Both the position numbers and the translations under genes were made by a program. A stretch of 43,715 nt of DNA from Duganella guangzhouensis. Lineage in GTDB: Bacteria; Pseudomonadota; Gammaproteobacteria; Burkholderiales; Burkholderiaceae_D. Positions 1 to 8,814 of the stretch are shown here, one piece after another. The DNA is taken from positions 1-43,715 of the forward strand of contig NZ_WKJK01000030.1 in the NCBI RefSeq assembly GCF_009674535.1. Direction: 5' to 3'. Position 1 is the stretch's first letter, and each line of letters opens with the position of its first letter. Below the pieces are notes generated by a model. The model was not told where the DNA came from, searched no databases, and saw only the letters and a list, made by a program, of their open reading frames with translations.

Positions 1-75
1 CAATCCTCCCAAAGCTACACGGGCTCTGCCGTAGCGTTCCGCTACGGCAGAGCCCGTGTAGCTTTGGGAGGATTG
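1..75. repeat. Perfect inverted repeat, 35-bp arms, 5-nt loop
   Basis: Positions 1-35 are the exact reverse complement of 41-75, with the loop GTTCC at 36-40. The element ends 9 bases after the stop side of the coiled-coil gene (stop at 85-87, minus strand). It could act as a hairpin terminator for that gene, but there is no T-run on the minus side inside the window. A perfect palindrome of this length at the exact edge of the sequence could also be a dispersed repeat that broke the assembly, or a fold-back artefact. Confidence 0.9.
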
Positions 76-84
76 ACCCCGGGT

Positions 85-2352
85 TTAGCGGGCGCGCCAG
101 ACGGCTTGGGTGGTCTCGGCTGGCTGTTGGCGCGCGGCTTCTTTGCGGGCGCGGGCGTCGTCCAGGGTGGCGACTTTGGCTTGTACCGCGGCCAGTACTT
201 TCTGCGCGGCGGCGTAACGGCGGCTTTCCAGTTCCAGCTGTTGTTGCTTGGCGGCGGTCATGGCGGCGGTGGTGTCGGCCACTTTGCGCTGCATGGCGGC
301 GTGTGCTTGCGCGGCTTCCAGTAACGCTTTCTGTGCGATGACCTTGTCGGACTGCGCTTGCGCGGCGGCTTGTTCGGCGGCTTGGCGTTGCTGCATCAGC
401 TCGGCTTCGGCTTGTTCCTCATCGGCGCGCTGACGGGCGCTGGCGGCGAGGTTTTTCTCCGCTTCCAGACGGCCGGCGATCGCTTGCGAGGCGCGGATTT
501 CGGAGGCGGCGGCAATCCGCTGCTGGGTCAGCTTCTGGTCGATCAGCGCCAGCGATTTGCGCTCGGTGTCGACGAATTCGCGTTCGGCTTGCAGCAGTTC
601 TGCCGCCTTGGCGGCTTTGTCCTGTTCGACGCGCGCGCGCTCGGCGTGCACCGCGCCCAATTCCACCGCCAGCGCGGCCTGTGCGGCCAGCGCCTGGCCG
701 GCGATGGCTTTCTGCTCGGCCTCGGCCGATACTTGCGTCGCCATCACGCGCGCCGCTTCGGCTTGCTGATTGGCGGCGTCGGCCAGCCGTTGTTCGGCGT
801 CTTTTTGCTGACGCAGGGCGTCGGTCTGCGCGCGCTCGGCAGTCACGCGCTGGCGTGCGGCGTCGGTGGCGCGCTGTTCGGCGTCCAGTTTATCTTTCAG
901 TGCGGCGATGGCTTGTTGTTCGGCTTCGGCACGCTCTTGCTCGGCCTTGAGCAGTGCGGCGGCCTGCGCGGCGCGTTCGGTGGCCAGCGCGTTGGCGCGG
1001 TTTTGCGCCTCGACTTGCTGCGCCATGGTGGCGATCGCAGCCTGTTCGGCGGCATTCTGGCTGGCGGCCAGTTCGGCCGCGGCACGCGCCAGCGCGCCGC
1101 GCTCATGCGCCAGATCGGTGGCGCGCTGCTGCTCCAGGCTGTCGATGCGGGCCGCTTCGGCGGCGGCTTCATCGGCGGCTTTACGTTGTTTGGCGTGGTC
1201 CAGCGCTTCCGCCTCGGCTTCGACTTTGGCGTGGGTGGACAGTTCGGCTTCCTCTTCAGCCTGCACGCGCGCCAGTGCCACGGCGCGCAGCTGGTTGTCG
1301 ACTTCGATGCGGGCTTCGGTCGCGGCCAGGATGCGGGCATCGGCTTCACGCCGTGCCTGCGCGCTGGCGGCGGCCACTTGCTCCAGGCGCTCGCGGTGGA
1401 TGGCGGCGTCGCGGATTTCTTTTTCGGTCTGCAGGCGCAGGCGCAACGATTGCGCGGCGCTGCGTTCGGATTCAGCTTTGGCCAGGGCGATCTGCTCGCG
1501 CTCCTGCTCCAGATGCGCCAGCGCGCGTGCCTCTTCCAGCGCGCGCACTTCAGCGCCGGCACGGTTGAAGGCCGACTCCAATGCGACCTGGTCGGCGCGT
1601 TCGCGCTGCTTGGTCAATTCCAGCGCCTCGGCCTCGGCTTCGGCCAGCTGTTGCGCGGTCTGACGGGCGCCGGCAGCGTGACGCTCACGCTCGCGCGCCA
1701 GCGTGGCGACGCGGGCATCGGCGGAGGCGATGCCAACCACTTCTTCCTTGGCGGCCTGCACGGCGGCGACGCGCTCGGCGGCATGCATCCGCGCTTGTTC
1801 GGTCTGCGCTTGCAATTCTTCGGCGGCGCGCGAGGCCTGCTGCGCCAGTTCGGCCTCGGTGGCGATCTGTTCGTGAGCGCGCTTGCGATTTTCCTCTTCA
1901 GCCTTGGCGCGCTCCTCGGCGGCCTTGCGGATCTGGTTGTCGGTCTCGGCGCGCGCGCGCAGTTCGACGGTTTCCTGTTTGACGGCATCCAGCCGCGCCA
2001 CGCTGGCCTGGGCGGCGGCGCGTAGCGATTCCAGCCGTTCCTTGTTGGCGGCAATCGCGTCTTCCGACGCCTGGGCATTTTGCAGCGCGACGGCGGCGGC
2101 GGCGGTATCCATGGCGGCGCGGTCTTCGGCCAACGCGCGGGCGCGCGCTTCGGCGTGGGCGCGGCTCTCGGCGGCACAAGCGGCCTTGGCTTCCGCTTCA
2201 ACCCGCGCGATGGCTTCCTGGATGGCTTTCATTTCCATCGCCGCGCGCGGCATCTGCGCCTCTTCCTTCTCCTTTTGCGAGACCACAGGCATCGGCAGTG
2301 GCATCAAGTCGTTGGCGGTCGCGCGGTCTTGTTTGTCCAGTTGTGCTTGCAT
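85..2352 (-). CDS. Ala/Glu/Gln/Arg-rich coiled-coil protein, function unknown
   Basis: This 755-residue reading frame is almost entirely made of A, E, Q, R, K and D in heptad-like runs, from about residue 25 to 740. Glycine and proline are nearly absent after the first 35 residues, so one very long alpha-helical coiled coil is expected. I see no signal peptide, membrane segment or catalytic motif. The N-terminus contains a Pro/Met patch (about residues 17-24) and the C-terminus is basic. A filament-forming, scaffold or KfrA-like DNA-associated role would fit such composition, but nothing in the sequence decides between them. The long open frames on the other strand here are by-products of the biased codon composition. 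The gene stands alone, 107 bp from srkA, ahead of the edge hairpin. Its upstream region shows no strong ribosome-binding site. Confidence 0.8.
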   Translation of the reverse strand: MQAQLDKQDRATANDLMPLPMPVVSQKEKEEAQMPRAAMEMKAIQEAIARVEAEAKAACAAESRAHAEARARALAEDRAAMDTAAAAVALQNAQASEDAIAANKERLESLRAAAQASVARLDAVKQETVELRARAETDNQIRKAAEERAKAEEENRKRAHEQIATEAELAQQASRAAEELQAQTEQARMHAAERVAAVQAAKEEVVGIASADARVATLARERERHAAGARQTAQQLAEAEAEALELTKQRERADQVALESAFNRAGAEVRALEEARALAHLEQEREQIALAKAESERSAAQSLRLRLQTEKEIRDAAIHRERLEQVAAASAQARREADARILAATEARIEVDNQLRAVALARVQAEEEAELSTHAKVEAEAEALDHAKQRKAADEAAAEAARIDSLEQQRATDLAHERGALARAAAELAASQNAAEQAAIATMAQQVEAQNRANALATERAAQAAALLKAEQERAEAEQQAIAALKDKLDAEQRATDAARQRVTAERAQTDALRQQKDAEQRLADAANQQAEAARVMATQVSAEAEQKAIAGQALAAQAALAVELGAVHAERARVEQDKAAKAAELLQAEREFVDTERKSLALIDQKLTQQRIAAASEIRASQAIAGRLEAEKNLAASARQRADEEQAEAELMQQRQAAEQAAAQAQSDKVIAQKALLEAAQAHAAMQRKVADTTAAMTAAKQQQLELESRRYAAAQKVLAAVQAKVATLDDARARKEAARQQPAETTQAVWRAR

Positions 2353-2421
2353 GAGAGTTCTCGCTAGATAGAGGATTTCCGAGCTCTCATTATCACGCGC
2401 CCAACAAGCAAGCCTAACCGT

Positions 2422-2444
2422 AAGAAGAAGCGGAAAAACCCGCT
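2422..2444 (-). terminator. Weak rho-independent terminator after srkA
   Basis: Read on the minus strand, AGCGG (2444-2440) can pair with CCGCT (2433-2429) around a 6-nt loop, followed by TCTTCTT. It sits just after the srkA stop (2460-2462). The stem is only 5 bp, so this is a weak call. Confidence 0.35.
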
Positions 2445-2459
2445 ATTTCTTAAATTGAA

Positions 2460-3449
2460 TCAAATTGGCAGCGGCGGTTCGTCCATCAGGGCGACCTGCT
2501 CGCGCAGCTCCAGGATGCGGTCTTGCCAGTAGCGCTGGGTGTTGAACCACGGGAAAGCCGCCGGGAAGGCCGGATCGTCCCAGCGCCGCGCCAGCCAGGC
2601 CGAGTAGTGGATCAGCCGCAAGGTGCGCAAGGCTTCCACCAGATGCATCTGGCGCGGGTTGAATTCGCAGAAATCCTCGTAGCCGGCCAGGATGTCGGCC
2701 ATCTGGCGCACCTGCTCGGCGCGCTCGCCGGACAACATCATCCACAGATCCTGAATCGCCGGTCCCATGCGGGCGTCGTCGAAGTCGACGAAATGCGGGC
2801 CGGCGTCGGTCCACAGCACGTTACCGCCATGGCAATCGCCGTGCAGACGCAGTTGCGGCAGCTCGCCGGCGCGGTCGTAGCAGCGCCGCACGCCGTCCAG
2901 CGCCTGGCGCGAGATCGCTTCGTAAGACGCTTTCAGGTCCAGCGGAATGAAACCATTGTCCTGCAAAAACGCGCAAGGCTCGGTGCCGAAGGTGTCGACA
3001 TCCAGCGCCGGCCGGTGCTGAAACGGCCGCACCGCCCCCACCGCGTGGATACGGCCGATATAGCGCCCGGTCCACTCCAGCACCGCCGGGTCGCCCAGCT
3101 CGGGCGCGCGGCCGCCATGGCGCGTGAACACGGCAAAGCGGAAGCCTTCATATTGATGCAGCGTGCTGCCGTTCAGCGCCAGTGCCGGCACCACCGGGAT
3201 TTCGGCGGCCGCCAGTTCCTCGGTGAACGCGTGTTCCTCAAGGATGGCGTCGTCGCTCCAGCGCCCCGGCCGGTAGAATTTGACCACCAGCGGCGGTTCA
3301 TCTTCGATGCCGACCTGGTAAACGCGGTTTTCGTAGCTATTCAGCGCCAGCAGGCGGCCATCGCCGCGCAGTCCGATGCTGTCGAGGGCGTCGAGCACGC
3401 AATCTGGGCTCAACGCGGAATAAGGGTGTGATGCAGTCATAAGCGCCAT
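2460..3449 (-). CDS. srkA: Stress response serine/threonine protein kinase SrkA (YihE family)
   Basis: This is a cytoplasmic eukaryotic-like kinase of the YihE/SrkA branch of the APH-fold kinases. The family is known for protecting cells during envelope and oxidative stress and for counteracting toxin-driven death. The protein is 329 residues, the usual length. Visible landmarks are the ATP-binding Lys in VVKFYRP (about K57), the catalytic loop LHGDCHGGN (H203, D205, N210) and the metal-binding VDFDD (D222, D224). The N-terminal portion (SYENRVYQVG) is the family's equivalent of the glycine-rich loop. Two starts are possible, 3449 (MALMTAS) and 3440 (MTASHPY). Neither has a clear ribosome-binding site, so the start is uncertain by three codons. 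It is transcribed divergently from the YecA-like gene across 56 bp. Confidence 0.93.
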   Translation of the reverse strand: MALMTASHPYSALSPDCVLDALDSIGLRGDGRLLALNSYENRVYQVGIEDEPPLVVKFYRPGRWSDDAILEEHAFTEELAAAEIPVVPALALNGSTLHQYEGFRFAVFTRHGGRAPELGDPAVLEWTGRYIGRIHAVGAVRPFQHRPALDVDTFGTEPCAFLQDNGFIPLDLKASYEAISRQALDGVRRCYDRAGELPQLRLHGDCHGGNVLWTDAGPHFVDFDDARMGPAIQDLWMMLSGERAEQVRQMADILAGYEDFCEFNPRQMHLVEALRTLRLIHYSAWLARRWDDPAFPAAFPWFNTQRYWQDRILELREQVALMDEPPLPI

Positions 3450-3505
3450 TGTAAGCGGCGCGGGCGTGTATACTGTCGCCTTCCCCCAAATAAAAAGAGC
3501 AAGCT

Positions 3506-4192
3506 ATGCAACTCGATCAGCCACTGAGCGATAAAGAATTCGACGAACTGGACAACTTCCTGCTGTCCGACCGCACGCCTGAAGATGCGATGACCATGGA
3601 CATGCTGCATGGTTACCTGACCGCCATCGCCATCGGTCCGGAAGCCATCATGCCGGCCGAATGGCTGAAAAAGATCTGGGGCAAGGAAGACAGCGACGTG
3701 CCCACCTTCAAGCATGAGAAGGAAGAACAGCGCATCATCCACCTGATCATGCGCTTCATGAACGAAGTGCTGGTGACGTTTGAAGTGGCGCCGAAGGAAT
3801 TCGAACCGCTGTTCGTCGAGCACGAACACGAAGGCCAGAACCTGATCAACGCCGAAGCCTGGTGCTGGGGCTTCTGGGAAGGCATGGAACTGCGCCCAGG
3901 CTCGTGGCAGCCGATCTGGGATGCCGACGTGGCCGACCTGATGCGTCCAATCTACCTGCTGGGCGCCGACGAAATCGAAGAGGAAGAGCTGGCCCTGGTG
4001 GAAGACCCGGTCAAAGCCCACAAGCTGGCGCTGGAACTGGAAGCCAACCTGCCCAACATCTACAAATTCTGGCTGCCGCTGCGCAAAGCCGGGGTTGAAA
4101 CCGTCAAGCGCGAAGACCCCAAAGTCGGCCGCAACGACGACTGCCCTTGCGGCAGCGGCAAAAAGTTCAAGAAGTGCTGCGGCGCCGAGTAA
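3506..4192 (+). CDS. YecA/UPF0149 family protein with C-terminal SEC-C zinc motif
   Basis: The 228-residue protein begins with the YecA/UPF0149 helical domain (about residues 5-180; LSDKEFDELDNFLLSD and MDMLHGYLTAIAIGP are typical). It ends in a SEC-C motif (CPCGSGKKFKKCC, about residues 213-225), the Zn-binding tail also found on SecA. Family knowledge suggests a metal-binding protein associated with SecA or the ribosome. The exact role is not settled. The region between the two domains is acidic (EIEEEELALVED). The start ATG has AAGAG about 6 bases upstream. A TATACT hexamer lies in the 56-bp divergent gap and could be its -10 element. It is a single gene; the next gene is 118 bp away. Confidence 0.88.
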   Translation: MQLDQPLSDKEFDELDNFLLSDRTPEDAMTMDMLHGYLTAIAIGPEAIMPAEWLKKIWGKEDSDVPTFKHEKEEQRIIHLIMRFMNEVLVTFEVAPKEFEPLFVEHEHEGQNLINAEAWCWGFWEGMELRPGSWQPIWDADVADLMRPIYLLGADEIEEEELALVEDPVKAHKLALELEANLPNIYKFWLPLRKAGVETVKREDPKVGRNDDCPCGSGKKFKKCCGAE

Positions 4193-4309
4193 ATCGGCCC
4201 GCCCGGTGACGACGGGAAACACTTGCAACTTGGTAGGCTAGTTATCCTATTGATAATAATTTTTAGCAATGTCATACTGCAATAAAATTAATTATCAAAA
4301 GGATACTCC

Positions 4310-4930
4310 ATGCCATCTCTGACTTCCGCTCGCCGCGCCTTGGCCGGGGCACTGCTGACTGTTGCGGCGTTCATCGCCAGCCCCGCCCAGGCCGTCGCCG
4401 TCGGCGCGTACTACATGGCCAACGTCAGCGAAACCATCACTCAGTTGAGCGCCGACTCCTGGCGCTACAGCTTCACCATCAATAATTTGTCCGCCGTCGT
4501 CGCCGGCGATCCAGTGTACTTCGGTGAACAGACCAAGCTGACCGGCTATATCGTGCCCTACTATACGGACGCCGGCATCAGCGACATCACCGCCGCCACC
4601 GGCTGGACCATCACCACCGCGTCCAGCAATCCATTCGGGCTGGAAACCGCCGGCACCCTGATCTTCACCGCCACCACCGGTTACGAGATCGCCGCCGGTG
4701 CCTCGCTGGGCGGCTTCAGCTACGTGGCCGGCTACGGCCCGGTGGAAGCGCCATTCATGGCCGGGTTTATCGGCTTCAGCCTGGTGGGCGATCCTTCGAT
4801 TCCTGGTTCGCCCAGCGCGCTGGGCGATGGCCTGCAACCGGTGCCAGAGCCGGCGACTTACGGCATGATGCTGGCGGGACTGGGCTTGCTGGGTCTGCTG
4901 GCCGGCCGCCGCACACGCCGCTGTAGCTAG
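4310..4930 (+). CDS. Small PEP-CTERM sorting domain exported protein
   Basis: The 206-residue protein has an N-terminal signal peptide (hydrophobic stretch about residues 11-27, likely cut after SPAQA). It ends in a textbook PEP-CTERM signal: VPEPATYG, a hydrophobic helix MMLAGLGLLGLLAG and a basic RRTRR tail. Such proteins are exported by Sec and processed by an exosortase, usually with exopolysaccharide or biofilm matrix. The body (about residues 30-180) is Thr/Ser/Gly-rich and beta-like, with no recognisable enzyme domain. The ribosome-binding site AAAGGA lies a few bases before ATG 4310. The AT-rich tract at 4240-4300 is the likely promoter region. Exosortase itself is not in this window. 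Confidence 0.88.
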   Translation: MPSLTSARRALAGALLTVAAFIASPAQAVAVGAYYMANVSETITQLSADSWRYSFTINNLSAVVAGDPVYFGEQTKLTGYIVPYYTDAGISDITAATGWTITTASSNPFGLETAGTLIFTATTGYEIAAGASLGGFSYVAGYGPVEAPFMAGFIGFSLVGDPSIPGSPSALGDGLQPVPEPATYGMMLAGLGLLGLLAGRRTRRCS

Positions 4931-4998
4931 GCCTTTCCGGGGGCAGACGCGGGCAACAGTTTCAACGTAGAATCCCCGAGTTATCGCTGAGGAGTTCT

Positions 4999-6327
4999 AT
5001 GTTCGCCTTCCCCTTCAAATTGCCCACCACGGCCACCGCGCCGTTTTGCCCCTCCGAGGTCGCCGGCACCGTCCAGGTGCCGGAGGGCGATCCATTCTGG
5101 AAGAAGATCATCCGCTTTGCCGGCCCCGGCCTGCTGGTGTCGGTCGGCTATATGGACCCGGGCAACTGGGCCACCGCGATTCAGGGCGGCTCGCAGTTCG
5201 GCTATCAGTTGCTGTTCGTGGTGGTGCTGTCCAGCCTGGCGGCTATCGTGTTGCAATGCCTGAGCATGCGGCTGGGCATCGTCACCGGTAAGGATCTGGC
5301 GGTGCATTGCCGCGAACAATATCCACCGGCGGTCGGCAAGACCTTGTGGGGCTTTGCCGAGATTTCCATCATTGCCTGCGACCTGGCCGAGGTGCTGGGT
5401 TGCGCGCTGGCCTTCAAGCTGCTGCTGGGGGTGTCGCTGCCGGTCGGGGTGGCGCTGACCGCGCTCGATACGCTGATCGTGCTGGGCCTCAAAGGCAAGG
5501 GTTTCCGCCAGGTCGAAGCGATTGTGCTGGGCCTGATTCTGACGGTGGCGATCTGCCTGTTCACCGAACTGGTATTCGTGCAGCCGGACTGGCACGCGGT
5601 GGCGGCCGGCCTGGTGCCGTCGCTCAGCGCGCTGTCGTCGCGCGAGCCGCTGTACCTGGCGATCGGCATCCTCGGCGCCACGGTGATGCCGCACAACCTC
5701 TACCTGCATTCGTCGGTGGTGCAAACCCGCGTGGTGTCGCAGCACGATCAGGCCAAACGCCAGGCCATCAACCTGTCGCGCATCGACACCATCGTCTCGT
5801 TGCTGCTGGCCCTGCTGATCAACGGCGCCATCCTGGTGCTGGCGGCGGCCGCCTTCTACCAGCCCGGCAACGACCGCGTGCTCGACATCGACGACGCCTA
5901 TCGCCTGCTGGAACCGGTGGCCGGCACCGCGCTGGCGGCCATTCTGTTCGGCCTGGCGCTGCTGGCCTCGGGCCAGAGTTCCACCTTCACCGGCACCATC
6001 GCCGGCCAGGTCATCATGGAAGGCTTCCTCAAAATGAAGATTCCGTGCTGGCAGCGGCGCGCCATCACCCGCAGCCTGGCGTTGATCCCGGCCATGATCG
6101 GCGTGCTGGTGCTGGGCGAACACTCGGTCGGCAAGCTGCTGGTGCTGAGCCAGGTGGTGCTCAGCATGCAACTGCCTTTCGCCATGTATCCGCTGGTGAG
6201 TTTGACCTCGCAACAGCGCATCATGGGCAATTTCGCCAACGCCTGGTGGACCACGGCCATTGCGTGGTTCCTGTTTGCCGTCATTTCCGCCGCCAACGCC
6301 TGGCTGGTATTCCAGGCTTTCACCTGA
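4999..6327 (+). CDS. mntH: Nramp family divalent metal transporter (MntH)
   Basis: This inner-membrane, proton-coupled Mn(II)/Fe(II) importer has 442 residues and about 11 hydrophobic segments. The metal-site motifs are intact: DPGN in helix 1 (D53-N56) and A-T-V-M-P-H in helix 6 (M230, H232). The start ATG is preceded by GAGGAG at good spacing (4989-4994). The stop is 4 bases before the ATG of the SulP gene, so the two are probably co-transcribed and may be translationally coupled. I see no obvious MntR or Fur operator in the 68-bp upstream gap. The pairing of an Nramp importer with a SulP anion transporter is worth noting but does not by itself define a shared substrate. Confidence 0.92.
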   Translation: MFAFPFKLPTTATAPFCPSEVAGTVQVPEGDPFWKKIIRFAGPGLLVSVGYMDPGNWATAIQGGSQFGYQLLFVVVLSSLAAIVLQCLSMRLGIVTGKDLAVHCREQYPPAVGKTLWGFAEISIIACDLAEVLGCALAFKLLLGVSLPVGVALTALDTLIVLGLKGKGFRQVEAIVLGLILTVAICLFTELVFVQPDWHAVAAGLVPSLSALSSREPLYLAIGILGATVMPHNLYLHSSVVQTRVVSQHDQAKRQAINLSRIDTIVSLLLALLINGAILVLAAAAFYQPGNDRVLDIDDAYRLLEPVAGTALAAILFGLALLASGQSSTFTGTIAGQVIMEGFLKMKIPCWQRRAITRSLALIPAMIGVLVLGEHSVGKLLVLSQVVLSMQLPFAMYPLVSLTSQQRIMGNFANAWWTTAIAWFLFAVISAANAWLVFQAFT

Positions 6328-6331
6328 CATC

Positions 6332-8530
6332 ATGAACCAGACCGCCGCCACCCTCCTCCCCGCCAGTGCGCGCGACGGCACGCTGGGCGCCAACATCGGC
6401 GCCGGCCTGCTGTCGTCGGTGGTGATGTTGTGCTACGCGCTCAGCTACGCCGCCCTGATCTTCAGCGGCACGCTGACGCCGCATCTGCAAGATGGCATCC
6501 TGGCCACGCTGATCTGCTGCATCGTGGCGGCGACCGTGATCGCGCTGCGCAGCTCGATCCGGTTTACCATCGGCGGTCCGGACGGCAATTCGGCCGCCAT
6601 CCTGGCCGGCATGGCCAGCGGCATCGCCGCCGACATGGCCATGGCCAGCGGTGCGAGCGATGCCGACCTGCTGCCAACGCTGCTGGCGGCGCTGGCGCTT
6701 AGCTCACTGGTCAGCGGCGCGCTGCTGTACCTGCTGGGCGCGCTGCGCGGCAGCACGCTGATCCAGTTCCTGCCGTATCCGGTGATGGGCGGCTACCTGG
6801 CCGGCACCGGTTATCTGCTGCTGTCCGGCTCGTTCCGCGTGTTGACCGGCCTCAGCCTCGAATGGGCGCATCTGGAGGCGCTGGCCGATCTGTCATGGCT
6901 GGCCTGGTTGCCGGCGCTGGCGGTGTGCGCCACGCTGCTGATCGGCGCGCGTGTCATCAAGCGCTTCACGCTGGTGGTACCGATCGGCATCGGCGCCGGC
7001 TTGCTGGTGTTTTTTGCCGGCATGCACCTCAACGGCATGAGCGCGCCACAGGCGCGCCAGCTCGGCCTGCTGTTTGCCAGTCCGTCGCTGTCGGCCCTGC
7101 ATCTGCCGCTGACGCTGCCGCTGGAGCAGATCCACTGGCGCGTGATCCTCGGCCATGCGCCGGAATTTGCGGTGGTGGCGGCGGTGTCGGCGCTGACCAT
7201 TTTGCTCAACGCCAGCGGCGCCGGCCTGGCCTGCCGCCAGGACCCGGACCTCGACCAGGAAATGCGCGCGGCCGGCCTCGCCAACCTGTTGAACGGCGCG
7301 CTGGGCGGCATCGTCGGCTACCAGTCGCTCAGCCGCACGCTGCTGAACCACCGTGCCGGCGGCGTGGCGCGCAGCAGCGGCCTGGCGGCGGCGGCCGGCT
7401 GCCTGATCGTGGTGCTGCTGCTGCCGGACCTGATCGGCTGGATGCCGAAATCGGTGCTGGTCGGCCTGCAGCTCTACATCGGTATCGGCCTGATCCAGGA
7501 ATGGCTGTTCCGTTCCTACCGCAAGCTGGGCCGAGGCGAATATCTGCTGATCCCGCTGATCGTGCTGGTGGTCGCGGTGCATGGCGTGGTGGCCGGGGTC
7601 GGCCTGGGCGTGGTGGCGGCTTGCGTGCTGTTTGTCGTCAAGTACGGCCACATCAGCGTGATCCGCAGCGAGTTCGATGGCCGCACCCTCAACTCCAACG
7701 TCGAGCGCTCGATCCGCGACACCGACACGCTGCGCGAGCATGGCGGCCAGGTCTGCGGCGCCAGCCTGCACGGCTTTTTGTTCTTCGCCACCGCCACCTC
7801 GATCCTGCAACACGTGCGGCGCCAACTGGCGCAGCCGGCCGCGCCGCGCTACGTGGTGCTGGACTTCCACCGCATCGACGGCATGGATGCCTCGACCTCG
7901 ATCAGCTTCCTCAAACTGCGCCAACTGTGCGACAGCGGCGGCGTCACCTTGGTACTGACCGGCCTCAGCACCCGTTCGCGCAACATGCTGACGCGGGCCG
8001 GCCTGTTCAACGCCCACTTCCAGGATTTCGACAGTCTGGACGAGGGGCTCGAGTGGGTGGAAGAACAAATCCTGGCCGCCGCCGCGCCGCCCTCCAGCGC
8101 GCCGCCGCCGGATGGGCTGCAAGCCCACTTCACGGCCGCCGCACTGGCGCGGCTGGATGCGGTGCTGACACCGCGCCAACTGGCGGCCGGCGAACTGCTG
8201 TTCGCGCGCGGCGCGCCGGGAGACGCCGTCTACTTTGTCGACCAGGGCCGGCTGACCGTGTCGCTGCCGCTGCCCGAAGGCGGCGCGCTGCGGCTGCGCT
8301 CCTTCGGCGCCTGCACCGTGGTTGGCGAGATGGCGCTGTATACGCAAAACCCGCGCAGCGCCGACGTCCGCGCCGACGTGCCCAGCCTGGTGCGCGGGCT
8401 GTCACTGCAGGCGCTGCAACGGCTGGAACGCGAAGACAGCGACACCGCCCAACAATTCCACCGCTACGTGGTCAAGGTGCTGGCCTCGCGCCTGACCGTC
8501 GCCAACGAAGCGGTCCGCGCGGCGCATTAG
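6332..8530 (+). CDS. SulP family anion transporter with STAS and cyclic-nucleotide-binding domains
   Basis: A 732-residue fusion. Residues about 20-430 form the SulP membrane core with 10 or more hydrophobic helices. A STAS domain follows (about 455-590; VVLDFHRIDGMDASTSISFLKL carries the conserved D-S/T patch). A cNMP-binding fold closes the protein (about 615-720; GDAVYFVDQGRLTVSL, VVGEMALY and PRSADV resemble the phosphate-binding cassette). The family moves sulfate, bicarbonate or dicarboxylates; the substrate here is unknown. The cNMP domain suggests gating by a cyclic nucleotide (inference). I chose ATG 6332, directly after the mntH stop, over an in-frame start at 6260 inside mntH. The 3' end overlaps the stop of the convergent antitoxin gene by 4 bases. 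Confidence 0.88.
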   Translation: MNQTAATLLPASARDGTLGANIGAGLLSSVVMLCYALSYAALIFSGTLTPHLQDGILATLICCIVAATVIALRSSIRFTIGGPDGNSAAILAGMASGIAADMAMASGASDADLLPTLLAALALSSLVSGALLYLLGALRGSTLIQFLPYPVMGGYLAGTGYLLLSGSFRVLTGLSLEWAHLEALADLSWLAWLPALAVCATLLIGARVIKRFTLVVPIGIGAGLLVFFAGMHLNGMSAPQARQLGLLFASPSLSALHLPLTLPLEQIHWRVILGHAPEFAVVAAVSALTILLNASGAGLACRQDPDLDQEMRAAGLANLLNGALGGIVGYQSLSRTLLNHRAGGVARSSGLAAAAGCLIVVLLLPDLIGWMPKSVLVGLQLYIGIGLIQEWLFRSYRKLGRGEYLLIPLIVLVVAVHGVVAGVGLGVVAACVLFVVKYGHISVIRSEFDGRTLNSNVERSIRDTDTLREHGGQVCGASLHGFLFFATATSILQHVRRQLAQPAAPRYVVLDFHRIDGMDASTSISFLKLRQLCDSGGVTLVLTGLSTRSRNMLTRAGLFNAHFQDFDSLDEGLEWVEEQILAAAAPPSSAPPPDGLQAHFTAAALARLDAVLTPRQLAAGELLFARGAPGDAVYFVDQGRLTVSLPLPEGGALRLRSFGACTVVGEMALYTQNPRSADVRADVPSLVRGLSLQALQRLEREDSDTAQQFHRYVVKVLASRLTVANEAVRAAH

Positions 8531-8814
8531 ACGAGACCGGTGTATTGCTTGGGTGCCTTCGTGAATTCAGTTCGCGCAAAGCCTTGCAATGCGTCGCGCA
8601 TCAATGACAGATAGCCCACGCCGCGCTCGTCAGCAATTCGCTTGTACTCATTCACAAGCTCGCGCTGGAGGCGGATTGAAACACACTCAAGTCCCAGCGT
8701 GTCGTCCACCATCGCGTCCAACTCGTTCGGCGCGCTCTCTGTATGTGCCTCGTCCCGCCCGAGCAGCCCCGCCTCCCAAACCTCCGCTGTATTATCAATT
8801 TTACGTTTATTCAT
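8527..8814 (-). CDS. CopG/BrnA-like antitoxin of a type II toxin-antitoxin pair
   Basis: The 95-residue protein has an acidic N-terminal toxin-neutralising part (EVWEAGLLGRDEAH, about residues 11-24) and a C-terminal ribbon-helix-helix-like part (VSIRLQRELVNEYKRIADERGVGYLSLMRDALQGF, about 45-79). This resembles the CopG/BrnA antitoxins that bind DNA as dimers and repress their own operon. The start at 8814 is supported by GGAGG seven bases upstream; the longer frame to 8868 has no such site. The start codon lies within the last codons of the upstream small gene (TGATGAATAA arrangement), the usual coupling of toxin-antitoxin operons. The partner upstream appears broken, so this may be an antitoxin surviving alone. 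The family call is from pattern memory, not a search. Confidence 0.7.
   Translation of the reverse strand: MNKRKIDNTAEVWEAGLLGRDEAHTESAPNELDAMVDDTLGLECVSIRLQRELVNEYKRIADERGVGYLSLMRDALQGFARTEFTKAPKQYTGLV

Noticed and set aside
358..2025. 555-residue plus-strand frame opposite the coiled-coil gene
   Set aside because: Gly/Phe/Leu-rich shadow of the Ala/Glu codons. The minus frame begins cleanly and is the more credible coding choice, although neither has a searched homologue here.
6260..6331. Upstream in-frame start for the SulP protein
   Set aside because: It lies within mntH, lacks a ribosome-binding site and would add a Pro-rich stretch unlike the family.
4981..6396. 471-residue minus-strand frame over mntH
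   Set aside because: Shadow of the Nramp gene; no domain features and a composition of Gln/His/Arg runs.
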